Origin: a virus
Virus record (IMG/VR): IMGVR_UViG_3300020448_000011
Coordinates: 1 to 57,231 of that record
DNA length: 57,231 nucleotides
Reading direction: 5' to 3' (one strand)
Numbering within the stretch: the stretch's first letter is position 1; every line of letters begins with the position of its first letter. The translations under genes were made by a program, and so were the position numbers. The notes beneath the pieces are model-generated. The model saw only the letters and a list, made by a program, of their open reading frames with translations, was not told where the DNA came from and ran no database searches. Positions 5,895-19,900 of this stretch are shown in pieces.

Positions 5895-7945
5895 TGCAAC
5901 CAAACAACTTAACAGCACTAGACTTTGAAGATGTCAAAGCAAGTATCAAAGCATATCTAAGAACTCGAAGCGAGTTTACTGATTATGACTTTGATGGATC
6001 AGCATTGTCATATATGATCGACATGTTGGCCTATAATACTTACTATACAGCATTCAATGCTAATATGTCGTTGAACGAGGCATTCCTACCGTCTTCTACT
6101 GTTAGAGATAACGTTATTAATATTGCAAAGTTAATGAACTACACTCCTAAGAGTGTAACTGCAGCGAGAGCATCATTAAAAATCGATATACAGACAACTC
6201 AAGCAAATGGAGTGTATCCTAGCACTGTTACTATAAGAAAAGGTCCAGTTGCGACAGGTGGTAACTATGTTTGGAACATTTTAAGAGACACTACTGTAGA
6301 AGTTAGTCCAACAACAGGTATTGGAACTTTCCCAGACCTTTGTGTGTATGAAGGATCACTTGTTACCTTTTCGTACATTGTAAATACATTCGCAAATCAG
6401 ACATATACCATTCCTTCCGCAGAAGCAGACATCAATACACTTAATGTTAGTGTAAGAGCAAACGAAACAGCAACAGCAGCAGATATCTACAATAGAGTTG
6501 ACACTGTAACTAACCTAGCATCGACTACAAGGGCATTCTTCCTTTCAGAAGGTGAAGATATGCGTTTTAACGTTAGATTTGGTGATGACAGTGTTGGAAG
6601 AGCATTGAAAGACGGAGAAGTCGTAGTTTTAGAATATTTGGTAACTTCTGGTGCTGCAGCAAACGAAGTAAAGTCATTTAACTTCATTGGAACAATAATT
6701 GACTCATTAGGACAATCATATACAGCATCAGCAACCACATTAACAGTAAATCACCGTGCACAACTTGGTAGTGCTGCAGAAAGTATAGAATCAATCAAAT
6801 ATAACGCACCAAGATTTTATTCTTCACAATATAGAGCAGTTACTGCTCAAGACTATGCTTTGATCACTCAAAGGATCTATAGCAATGCAGATTCTGTTGT
6901 TGCTTATGGTGGAGACAGTTTAAACCCTCCAGTTTACGGTAAAGTGTATATTGCAATCAAAACAAAGACTGGATCTCTTCTAAATGACGCTACAAAGAAA
7001 GAAATATCAGCAGACCTTAGGAAATACTCCATGGCGTCGATTGACCCTGTTGTAGTCGATCCTGATAACGTCTACATCTACACAAAAGTGTTTGCACTAT
7101 ACGATACTGGTGCAGGATCTTCATCATCTCAAATTAAAACCAATATTCAGAATGCAATATCACAATGGGCGAGTCAAACACAAATAAACAACTTTAACTC
7201 AACATTTAGAGGTCAAGCATACGAAAAAGCAATCACACTAGCAGATAATGCTATTTCTGACGTTTCTGTTCAAACAACTATTCTAAAATACATCAATCCT
7301 AACAGTAATCAAACCAATACCTATTGTATTAGTACTGGAGGAGAGTTATACAACTCTGCACCTAGTCAGGACGGTAATGAAGCATCTGGTTGTACAAAAG
7401 AACCAGTTATCTTATCTGGTACGTTTAGAACTGCAGATAGACCTGGTGTAGATCAACAATTTGAGGATGATGGTTATGGAAACTTAAAAACTTTCTATAA
7501 TACAGGTAATAAGAAGGTATATACTAATAGTACAGCAGGTACAGTAAACTACATGACAGGTGAAGTCTGTTTCGGACCTATTAACATTATTAGTACAGGA
7601 ACAAGCGTTCCATCATCAGCAGCAGTTAGTATTGTTGATAGTGTAACTGGTGCAGGAAGTGTTATTGATCCAACTCTTCTTCCAGGTGCAACAAATGCTT
7701 CTGATTTACAGATTCCAGTTATAATGATTCCTGCTAACAGTGGTACCATTCCTGCCTCAACACCAGGAACAATTATTAATATTATAAGTCCTGAGGTAAC
7801 AGTATCACCGATTGGTACTACGCCACCTCCAACAATCCCTCTAAATAGTTTGACACCAACGACATTCGATAGTACACCGTCCGTAGTGGAAGTTGCACCG
7901 ATTGATAATAGTGGTGGTCTAAACACATCAGTCTGCTTCTCGTAA
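5894..7945 (+). CDS. gp6: Baseplate wedge subunit gp6
   Basis: A 683-residue protein close in length to T4 gp6 (660). gp6 dimers form the continuous inner ring that ties the six wedges together. The N-terminal region (FEDVKASIKAYLRTRSEFTDYDFDGSALSYMIDMLAYNTYY, residues 11-52) is the standard gp6 opening. The middle has baseplate J-type features: the 'RFYSSQYRAVTAQDY' stretch at about 310-325 and 'VYGKVYIAIK' at 350-360. After about residue 470 the chain is a Ser/Thr/Pro-rich extension that looks like a linker or surface decoration. It follows gp25 with a one-base overlap and precedes gp7 by six bases. Confidence 0.9.
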   Translation: MQPNNLTALDFEDVKASIKAYLRTRSEFTDYDFDGSALSYMIDMLAYNTYYTAFNANMSLNEAFLPSSTVRDNVINIAKLMNYTPKSVTAARASLKIDIQTTQANGVYPSTVTIRKGPVATGGNYVWNILRDTTVEVSPTTGIGTFPDLCVYEGSLVTFSYIVNTFANQTYTIPSAEADINTLNVSVRANETATAADIYNRVDTVTNLASTTRAFFLSEGEDMRFNVRFGDDSVGRALKDGEVVVLEYLVTSGAAANEVKSFNFIGTIIDSLGQSYTASATTLTVNHRAQLGSAAESIESIKYNAPRFYSSQYRAVTAQDYALITQRIYSNADSVVAYGGDSLNPPVYGKVYIAIKTKTGSLLNDATKKEISADLRKYSMASIDPVVVDPDNVYIYTKVFALYDTGAGSSSSQIKTNIQNAISQWASQTQINNFNSTFRGQAYEKAITLADNAISDVSVQTTILKYINPNSNQTNTYCISTGGELYNSAPSQDGNEASGCTKEPVILSGTFRTADRPGVDQQFEDDGYGNLKTFYNTGNKKVYTNSTAGTVNYMTGEVCFGPINIISTGTSVPSSAAVSIVDSVTGAGSVIDPTLLPGATNASDLQIPVIMIPANSGTIPASTPGTIINIISPEVTVSPIGTTPPPTIPLNSLTPTTFDSTPSVVEVAPIDNSGGLNTSVCFS

Positions 7946-7951
7946 CTGTAA

Positions 7952-10900
7952 ATGAACATTAATAAGGTTTCTCAGTCGATTGTTTCACAATCACCCGATT
8001 TTATTGGGTCAGAATACCCCCTGTTCAATAAATTTATTGAATACTATTATAAGTCGCAAGAAAAAACTGGTTTAGGACAAAATATACTTAATAACTTCCT
8101 TCAGTATCTTGATATTGATAAACTTGATATTGGAATACTTGATGGACAAACAACAGTTGTGGAATCTGTCTCCGCAACAGACGATAAGATTGTAGTAGAG
8201 AGCGTAGGTCCTTTCTTAGAAAAGAATGGATCTATTCTCATAGGCGATGAAGTTATATTTTACGAAGACATTGATGCAGCACCATCTATATCTCTTACTC
8301 CAGGTATATCATATGAGCAGGTAAAACTAAAATGGACAACACTTGCTAACTTTATAAACGATTTTGATGGAGTTAAAACACAGTTCCCGCTTACTTCTCA
8401 AGATAGTCCCGTAGCACCTCCAAGTGCTCAACACCTGATTGTATCATTATACGGAAAAATATTAATACCTAATACAGATTATACGGTATCTGGTAACAAG
8501 ATTGTATTTACTACCGCGCCAAGAACTAAGTTACCTGCAGACGGTGCGGAAACAACGTACGTTTATTTCCTTAGTGGTTTCATTGAGAGTACAATTTACG
8601 CATTAGATAACTTATCTGGCGCATTTGGTGATGGGAAGAAACAGTTTACCATAACTCGTAACGGAGTATCATATGAACCGCAGAATGAAGAATATTTAAA
8701 CGTAATCTATGATAATAGACTGCTAGTACCTAAAGTAGACTATTTCATAGACAAGAATCAGTTTATATTTAAAACAGCACCTCTAAATGGGCGTTTCTTA
8801 TCAATACACTCTATAGAAGCACCAATACCTTCATTTGGTAATGGTGCGATTGGATTTGCTCGTGTGAGTGATACAGGAACTCTTACAAGTATATCATCTA
8901 GTGCTATTGGTTCTGGATATCGTTTTGAGTATCCTCCACAGGTCGCTATTAACACAGAGGTAGGTTCTGGTGCTGCTGCTACCGCACTTGTCAACGGTTT
9001 GAAGTCAATCACTCTACTAACAGGAGGAAAGGGTTACAGTACATCTAACCCTCCTATCGTACAAGTACAAGCACCAACTAAATCAGGATCTACTCAAGCA
9101 ACGATTAGCGCGACTGTTGCTAATGGTGCAGTTACGGAACTCACTATTACCAACTCTGGTTCTGGATATACATTTACACCTAGAATTACTTTTATTCAAC
9201 CAGGCGGAGCAAAACTAGGTGCTCCTGTAATCACTAATGGTCAAGTTACTTCTATACCTGTTACTGATGGTGGTTTTGGATATACTACCGCACCTACAGT
9301 GTATATTGATGAACCAACAGGTACAAATCCAATCAGAGCAGCATTACAAGCAAATTTATCTACGGAAGGTAAAGTTACTAGTATTACCGTATTGAATGCG
9401 GGACAAGGATATCATGATGGTGCTCATCAAGGACATGGTGGTGGTGCTGCACCTAGAGTTGCTATAGTTGATCCTGTAGGTGCACAGGTCTTAGAAACAG
9501 TTGTTGACGGAGATGGGCGTGTTATAAGAGTTGATTTACTTAATGGTGGTAGTGGATTTGATGATGTTCCTTCAGTATACATTGTAGACAATAGAACCAA
9601 CGGTGGAACTGGTGCTGCTGCTGTTGCTTCTATTTTCAATGGTCAAATAACTGATATTAACGTAAGTGCATTTGGTAGCGGATACTCTGCTGCTAATCCT
9701 CCTGAGATTGTAATACAATCTCCACCTCAAGCAAAAGCATCTGCTGAAATCGGTCTTAATGAAGTTACTGGTTTTGCTGTTACTGAAAATGGATCAGGAT
9801 ACAGGAAAGCAGCATTTACTGGATGTGCTAGAGCAGCATCTGGTATTACATCATACACGGAAGATGGAAACGCAGTATTTACAAAAGATACTACTGCTGC
9901 AGCAGCATCAATAGGTACTACTGTAAAATGTCTTGACGCATTGTTTGTAAAACGACTATTAGACAAATATACAGAACAATTCTTACCTGATGTTCCAGAA
10001 CTCGACTATTCTAAGATTGATGTAAGAACATCTATTAAAACTGTAAAAGATTTTTATTCATCTAAGGGTACATCTTTCAGTATCGCATATTTGTTTAAAC
10101 TATTATATGGTGAGAGTGTCTCAGTTACATATCCAAAAGATCAAATCATCAAACCATCTGCTGCAACTTGGTCTATTGATACTATTCTTAGAGCAACTAA
10201 AGTTTCTGGAGATGCTGTTAATATAAGAGATGGATTGATTACACAGGACGCAGATATTGCTGATCCTAATGTTCAAGCAGCAAGTGCGTTAGTTGAAAAC
10301 TATATTTCAATCAAAACATCAGATGTAGAGATATTTGAACTTGTTTTATCGGAAGAGACTATTACTGGCACGTTTACCGTACCTTATAAGACAAAACTTG
10401 CTGAACCTCTCAATACAACCGACTCAATCATTACGGTTGACTCTACTGTAGGATGGCCAGAAAGAAACGGTGAGTTTGTTATAGGTTCGGGTTCTAGGAC
10501 AGAACTTGTGCAATATAAGGAAAAATCACTCAACCAGTTTATTGAATGTACACGTTCAGCAAATGGTGTTGTAGAAGATTGGGATTCTGCTACTCAGGTA
10601 TCATCTAACTTTACTGTATTCATCAATAAAGGAACACTACAAGAAGTAGTGATGAACATAGTAGGTATAGTTGATGCACAGCAAACAACACTAACTGATA
10701 CTGGTTCTTACTACCTACCAGGTGACAAACTAACAGTTTCTAAATTAGGTGGTAGTAGTCTTGATCCTCATTTGACTACATGGTTATACAACGTTAAAAA
10801 ATTAATATCAGTTACAGAAATAACATTTGGTGGTGTTAATAATCAGTTCGCTACAGTAACTTGTGCAAATAATCATGGATTACTTGTTGGAGATCAGGTT

Positions 10901-13900
10901 ACAATCTATGGTGCTAACCCAATCATCTATAATGGTACATTCTTAGTTACATCTAGAGATACAAATACCATATTCCAATATCAACTACCTCAACCTGCAA
11001 CTGTAACTCCTCAGGGTAATATTCTTGTATCTGTTGACTTAAACAAAGGTAAGTCTGATAGCACTGCAGTATTCAATGCAATCGGACCATATACAACTAA
11101 CGTACAAAACTCATTCTTCAATACACAGTATGCATATCTAGCATCCACTGGTATACCTAACTATAAGATTGGTCCGTTTCCTGGTTCTGCTCTTTTACCA
11201 GGTAACCAACGTAAGTTAAATCGTTTCCCTATAGTTTCTACAACTATATCAACTAAAAACTCTATAAATCCTGGACCTATTGGTACATGGGTAAATGGTG
11301 TATCAATCTGGTCATATAAGTCAACTAAAAAGAAAACATTTGGTGCTGTTACCAGTGTTAGTATAGCAAATGCAGGATCCGACTATGATGCTGCATCTCC
11401 TCCTGTTTTGACTATCGCAGGTGGTGGAGGAACAGGTGCGACTGCTAGTGTTACTGTTAATGGTTCTGTTAGTGAAATTACAGTCACTAATGGTGGTTCT
11501 GGTTTTATTGCATCTCCTCTAGTATCAATCGTTGGCGGTGGAGGTTCTGGTGCTGCTGCAACTGCTATTATAACAAAAGGTGTTGTATCTAGAATTCTTA
11601 TTAACTCTGGTGGTACTGGATATACTTCACAACCATCTATCACTATTGTTGGTGGCGGTGGTACTGGTGCACAAGCAACTGCATCTGTTCGTGGTCCTAT
11701 TCAAGCAGTCACCGTGGGATCAGGAGGACAATCTTACACATCCACACCTAGTGTTACACTTAGTTCGGGTAGTGGTGCTGTTGCACAGGCTATAGTCAAC
11801 AACGGTAGAATCATATCTATTGCGATTATATCGGCTGGTTCTGGATATACAACTGCACCTGAGATTACCATACAAGGTGAAGGTTTTGGTGCGGTTGCTA
11901 GAGCAACTATAGACACTGATGGAGAAAACGCAGGTAGAGTTACTAGTATTACTATTGTAAACAGAGGTATTAGTTATGTACAGGGAACTACTCTAATCAA
12001 TTTAAACTCAGTTGGTCAAGATGCTTCATTTACTGCTAATGTATTCCAATGGACTTATAACTTACAAAAATCAACAACATTTGATGGTGCTAAAGGTTCT
12101 GTATTTGAAGGATATAATAATCAGTATGGTGGTGAATATGCACACTTGAGTAATCCTCAAACACTTAGATATATTCTTGGTGATAACTTATTTGAAAATA
12201 CAGCAGGTTTAATAAAAGAAAAAGAAGATGGATTACAACACTCTCCTATTGTAGGTTGGGCATTTGATGGTAACCCAATATACGGTCCTTATGCGTATTC
12301 AGATCCTACTGATCAATCATCTTCTATAGCAAAACTCAATACATCATATAGACTTAGAACTAATCTAGTATACGATGTAGATTCTAATCCAAATCCTGTT
12401 AGAGTAGCAGGACCTTTACTAACTGAAGAGGTAGCAGGTAACTTTGTAGAAGACTATGAATATGTTTTTGGTCTAGGTGCACTTGATCAATATAATGGTA
12501 GATTTTGTAAAACACCTGAGTATCCTGATGGTAGATATTGTTACTTTGTTACTATAGATTCTACAGAAGATGGTAATCCACTATTTCCTTATGTATTAGG
12601 ACCTGACTTCAATTCTGTTGTAGATACTTGGAACTTGAGTGCAGATGCCATTCAGCAAAATATTCCTACTGGTGTTGTTAGATATCGTGATCCCTATGAG
12701 AATGTTGATATTGACGTTGAGAGGGCACCAAATGCCTCTACAAACGCTATAACTCTAGAAAATGGTGATGTACTACTATTTGAAGTAGAAGATGAAGATA
12801 GAAGTGGTGTTATTGAACAAGCAGAGATTGATGACCCAGATCAAGTTTTTGAAGAGTCTCCATTACAGTTATTTGATTACTTCCCAACTGTTAAGTTAGA
12901 TTCTAAGGTTGATATTGAAGTTGAGACTACAACTAAGTTTGAGGATGCTTCTGTAACTGGATTTACGGTTGAAAATCCAGGTGTAAACTATCAGGTCAAT
13001 GATAGATTGATATTTGATAATACTGATACTGATGGTAGTGGTGTTTCTGCTCGTGTTTCTAGAATTGCAGGTGAGACAGTAGAAGCATATGGTTTTGAGA
13101 ATATAAGTGGTAATAACTTTGGTAAACTTACCACAGTCAATCCTCACAACCTACAACCAGGTGACAGCGTATTTGTTGACTATACTCCTGTCATGGCAAA
13201 CACTAATAAAACATATGTTGTCAGGCAGTTCAAAGGTATTGAAGAGATAGTAATAAATCAGACTGGATCTGGATATAATACAGATATTCCTCCAACTATT
13301 ATCATTGATGGTAATGGTACTGGTGGTGAGTTGGAAGCAGTTGTAACATCAGTTGGATCTATTGAAAACGTTAATATTATAAACTCAGGTTGGGGATATA
13401 CAAGTAATCCTAGAGTTATCCTTTCACACCCACAGGTATTCAAAAAAGCAGATTACTATATTGCTAAGTTCAGTAATGCACAGTATGTAAAAGTAAATGA
13501 TGTTTATGTAAACTCTGATAAAGAAGTTTATCTCTGTGGAAAAACTAAAGATTCATCAGGTAATGCTGTTGCATTCCTAACAAAACTATCTGCGTCTGGT
13601 GTTAAGGAATGGGATAAAACTTTAGAACTAGTATCTGGTCAAGAAGAGTCTGAGTTTATCAGATTATTTGTTGACGGTCATGATATATGGGTCGTTGGTG
13701 AAAATAAACCAAATAGTTCTATTCTTTCACAATATAATCCAGACATTGTGCTTGCTAAGTATGTTGAGGCATCAAATGGTCTAAGTGCTACTTTATCCTT
13801 CCAAAAAGGATATGCAGGTATATCTGGTTCAACTCGTGCTGATCATATTACATGTATTAAGAAATATTCTGATACTAGATTTATTATTGGTGGTTTTACC

Positions 13901-16900
13901 AATACTAACTCAGGAGCACCTTATGATGCTTTTATTGCTTCTATTGACACTAATGGTAACTTTGCAATCAAGAGAAAACTTGCTTCTCCGAATAAATCTG
14001 AAAAAGTTACTGATCTTCTAATCAATGGAAATGATGTATATGCTTCTTTAGAAGTTGCAGCAAATAATTCTACTACCGATATTGATGTTGCAGTTGCTAA
14101 GATTACTTTTGGTACAACTGCTATTACTGTAGACTGGATTAACCAGTATGCAAATAGTCTATACTCTATGTTAAACTCAAGTATTTCGATTGATGAGTTT
14201 AATGAGATTTATATTACTTGTGGTCTAAGATCTAAAGCAGATAACACAACTAGAGATAGTTGGTGGATTGGTAAGATAGACACTACAGGTGCTCTTATTT
14301 GGAACTACAGATATGTCGCTCCAGGTAGAGAACTCACTATGGCAGCAACATCTGCTATTGACATTTTTGGTGATTTAAACGTAGCATTTACAAGAATAGA
14401 CAATACAAACACATTAACAACTATTGATACAGTTAAGATTGGTTATGATGGTAAAATTAAAAATCATACAACAAATCAATCTACTGCAAATAAGATTGAA
14501 GGACTTACTGTTCATTCTATAGATGTTGATAACTCTGGTGATGTTCATGCTGTAGGTCAGACTCAGTGGAACAGAAATGAGTTCTTGTTCCCATTTACTG
14601 CAGGTTCAACTGCTGATACTACTACCGCATATACATTAACATCTACATCAACTAGTAACTCTATTACATATGCAGATAACGTTGCTAAGATCAATGGATA
14701 TCAAACAGGACAAACATCTTGGACACAAGCAAATCTTCAGATTACTTCTGCTCAACTAGGTACTAAACTTGATAGTGATTTCACTATCGAGATGATGATA
14801 TACAAAGATTCTACTGTAACTTCTGTATCACCTACACAACAAACATTGATTGCTATTGGTGATGCTGAGGTAGCAACTGGTGGTCTTTGGTTATACTACG
14901 ATATATCAGGAGGTAAACTAGAACTTGCCATAACAAATAGTTCTACTAAACTTAACTCCGCATCTGGAGCAGCACAATCTGCATTAAGTAACATGTATGC
15001 TGATAATACATGGCAGTGGATTGGATTAAAGAAAGAAGGAAATGTATATACTGTTTTTGTTAATGGTATACAAGTTATACAGAGCACTATTGCAGGTACA
15101 AGTTTAGGTAGTAAAGATCTTTACATCGGACAGATTCCTGGTAGAAATGGTACAATAGGAAACTTTAGAGCAAATGAACAGGGACAGTTCTTTGTTGATA
15201 ATCTAAGATTAAGAAATAGAGCAGTTACACCAACTGTACCAAGTGATGTTAGTGCATTACCTACAGTAGGTGCATTTGGATTTGCATATAGTTGGACTGA
15301 TACAGCATGGTTTACTACTAATAATAATCGTTATGATCTTATTGATTTTGAAGGATTTGCACTAAAATCTGACAAAAATGCAGATGCATCAAGACTCGGT
15401 GCTATTACCACAGGAACTAATACTAGTATAGGATTTACTAGAACTGCAGTTAGTCCTGTAACTGGTAGTGCACTCACAATACAAAATACTGGTTATACAT
15501 TATCTGAAGCAGGATTCCAATCATTAGACTTTGACGATGCTGCAATAAGCATGAGCGAAGGTACACAGACACTTACATACACACAGGATATATGGAGTTC
15601 TAGAACTGCTACAGTTCCTTCACCTGGATCACAAAAACTTAGTGTATCTGCTGTTGTTAAAGACAGATACTTCTTTAAGGTAACACCAACCATCAAGATT
15701 GATAATGTACAGAAGTTAACTATAAATCAGTCATTCCAGTTTAGTATTGGTACAAAACTACGCCTTAATAATGCAGCAGGTACATTTGTAAATAGCGGTT
15801 ACATTGTTAGAAGAGATCTTGAGAATAATCAGGTATATCTTGCTGTAAACAATAACTCATGGACTGATGACTTAAATACTGGTCAACTTGTTACTGAACA
15901 GTTTAGTGAACAGTCAACTTATGGTATTGTAGGACCTATACCTAATGATATCAATGTCATAGAGGGATATACTTTTGCAACAATCAATAATACAACACCT
16001 GGAACTTTTAATATAGATCTTAATGATTTTAACCTTGATGGCACCACATCAACTGGTTCTGGTAACTTAGATAGTTTTGCCAAGTTTAAAGTATTTGCAA
16101 CTGCAGATTACTCTGTAAGAATTGATGAAGTTTCTGGATCATCAGCATATATTGTTGGATCTGTTGTACAACTAACATCAAGTGATATATCATTCAATGC
16201 TGCATATAGCACAGTACAGATAACAAACCTTACTGGCGTACTCAAGATTACATTAGTTGCAAATCTTGACAAAATTTTACAAGTCACTGCAGTAGCGAAC
16301 AGTGATGAAGTGTATGTAATCACTAACACAAGTCATTATCTCTCAAGAGGAGATATGCTTTACATTGATGGTAACCCTAGCCAGACTGTAGGCAGTGTTG
16401 TGTATGATGAATATGATGGTGCATTCCCTGTAGATAGAGTAATCAGTCCGTTAGAGTTCGTATACAAATTAAAACAGAGTGCGGTAACAAGTCCTGCTAC
16501 ATCAGCATCTGCTGTCAGTGTATTTGTTAAATCACCTGTTTTAAAGATGTTCTATGGACATCAATACATCTTTGACCTTAGTCATTCATCTCTTGTTGGT
16601 GGTAACTTATCATTTGCAAAAGATAGTCTATACAAACTTGAATACTCATTTAACTCTATTGACAGAGTTGGAATACCAGGTTTAACAGGAGAAGGACAAC
16701 CAACTCCATCTGTAACACTTAAAGTTGATGAAAGTATTGTTACTAATATTTCTTATTACTTTGATCCTTCTAGAACTGGATCAGATTCACCTGTTGTTGC
16801 AGGAAGTTACTTAGACGTTGTTGATTCTCCATATAAAGGAAACTTTGAAATTAGTTCTATTGCAGGTGCTACTATCACTCGTGGTGCTGATATTATTAAG

Positions 16901-19900
16901 TATCCTCTACTCAATGAACCAGAAGGTGATGCAGATATTAACCAAACAACTTACGCAACTTCTTCACTAAAAGCAGTTGGATCAATCAGTGATGTTCGTA
17001 TTGTAAATCCAGGTGGTTTCTATACTAGGTTACCTGTTGTAACTAATATTCAATCTACAAGACAAATTGAAAGAGTACAGATTAATAATCCTGGAACTGA
17101 ATATGCAGTTGGAACCTATCAGAGTGTTCCTATTGGTGGTGATGGAGAAGGTGGATTTGTAGAAATTATAGTTGCCGATGGAACTGATGATGCAGGTGTA
17201 ACTATTCCAGGTCAAATAAACACAGTTACAGTTACATCTCCAGGTAAAAATTATACTACAGCAACCATAGACATTGAAGCAATCAGTGGTATATTGGGAT
17301 CTGGTTTGACTGGATCAGGTGCTGAGTTGGTAGTTGTTATACCTCCATTTGGCACAGGTGCATCTATCTTTACTAAAGGTGACAGTGTTGGTAAGATCAA
17401 GAAACTTAAGAATAATAACTTTGGTTATGACTATCCTCATGATTACACATTACGTCCTGAGATTACATTCCCAATCAATGCTCAGTTAACATCTACAAGT
17501 ATACTTGATAGCATTACAGTTACAGATCCAGGTACTGGATATTCACAAGCACCTGCTGTTGTTATTTCTGGAGGTGGTGGTAGTGGTGCTATTGCAGAGG
17601 CAACTATTAAGAATGGTAGATTAGATACCATCATTGTTAAAGATCCAGGTGCAGGTTATTCATCAACTCCTGCAGTCAACTTAAGATCATCATTCAACTA
17701 TGTTGTTAACCTTGATTTAGGATTACTACAGTTTGCTTTCCCACATGGTATCGCAAATGGATCTGAAATAACATTGAATGTTGTTGATACTGGTGAAGGA
17801 ACTGATTATCCATTATCCGCAGGTGCTGTTGGTAGATTGAATGGAAGCACCACTTATTATGCTATTACTGGTGCTGCAAACTCTCTAGAAAGTGATCAGT
17901 TAAAGATTGCTATTACTGCTGCTAACGCAAACTTAGGTGATGCACTATCATTTGTTAACGCAGGTACAGGTCGTCAACAAGTATTAACTGAATCATTTGG
18001 TGGTGCTGCCACAGCAAACGTTATTACATCTACATTCCTAGAGGGTGAACTTGTATATCAAGGTGATTCACTTGATACTTCCACTGCACAAGGTTATGTT
18101 TCAACTAATGCAGGTTGGCAGATAGGACCTAGAGTTCTTAAGATTGTAGATTACACTGGTGTATTTACACAAGGATCAAGAATCACTGGTGTGATTTCTA
18201 AGTCTTCTGGTATCATGTCTGATATTAAAGTTGCTACTGGTGTTCTAGAGATTGGTTCTATTACTAAAACTACTGGTCAATTTATTGATGATGTTGGTAA
18301 ACCATCTGAGATTATTCAAAAGATACAAGATAGTTACTATTATCAAGACTTCTCATACGCTGTTAAATCTGCTGTTTCTATTGGTGAATGGAAAGAGATT
18401 CTAATCAAGAATGTTCATCCTGCATCATTTAAAGTATTTGGTGAGTTAGACCTAAATGATTATGGTTTCATTCCTAATAAAGAAACCGCATTCCAGTTAA
18501 CTAAATCTGTTGAACTTGCTAGAGATGCGATTGTTCCTAATATCCAAAACTTTGCTCTTGTTGAACCTGTTTATTCTGAGTTTAATAATACTGAAGTTCT
18601 ATTCCGTCAAAAACGTCTTACTTCTTCTGAGAACATTCTAACTTCTGTTGTACAGAGATTAGATGATATATCAACTCAGTTTGATGGTGAGAAAATATCA
18701 TTCCCTCTAACTGTTGATGGTAACAACGTTGTTGCTAATGCTAACCAGTTAATGATTGTTCTTAATGGTGTTGTACAAACTCCAGGAACTGCATTTGAAC
18801 TTCAAGGTGATTCTATTGTATTCAGTGAACCACCACAACCTCCTGCAAGTATTAAGTATGTAAACGTTACTATATCTCAAGTTGCAACTAGAAGAATCAA
18901 GTTTGATAATATTAGTGGTATCTTCCCAAGCATAGGTATGGCACTAGTTGGTACAAGTTCTGGTTCAAGATTAACTGTAACATCTGTAGTCGGTAATGAT
19001 ATTTTCGGATTCATGTCACAAGGAACTCTGTTTATTGCAGGTGAACTAGCGACTGTAGGTGCAACTGGATTTGCTGCTAATATTGCTTCTCAAGCATCAG
19101 GTGGATTAAATGATGAGACATCTGGTCAATATTCAATACCTAATATTGGATTATTTGTATTTGGTGAAAATGTTTCTAACTTAACTGGTGACACTGCTAA
19201 AGTTGAACAAATAAACTTAGATGGTGCTACAACACCTCTTGCACAGTTACGTTATACTATTGGTGCTTCAACTACAACCATTGAGATGGTTAAGTACAAG
19301 ACTGACAACTCAACTGCTGATGAACCAGTTGATGCAGGTACATTCGTCGCAACTAAAAATTATCAAGTAGAATCAGAAATATTCTTAGTTAATAGTGTTG
19401 TACAAAATAATGATTCAACAACTCTATCTGTAACTAGAGCACAGAATGGTACAGCAGCAGTATCACATCAAGAAGATAATCCAATATACAGCACTGACAT
19501 CGTAGTTACAGATAAACTAACATTAAGTAAAACTGCAGGTACATATCAGTCTACACCTGGATTATTTGATATTCAGTTAAATGATTATATTGTTGGTGCA
19601 CAATCTGGTGTAGTTGCTTTAGTAACACAGACATCTGCTTATCAAGATCCTACAACTCAAGAGTTTATTGGACAGGTTAATATATCTGAAGGTTCATCAT
19701 TCTTTGGATTACTATTCAACAGAATCACATCTCAGACATATCCAAACGTTGTTCTTGATAACATTTCACAATCACAGATTGGTATAGTAAACTTTACTGA
19801 TAACAATACCGCATTTGATAGTAGTTTCCCTGCTAATGAACAGGTTAATAACTATGTGATTCCTTATGATAATTTAACTGGTACATTCCAAGAGAATGAA

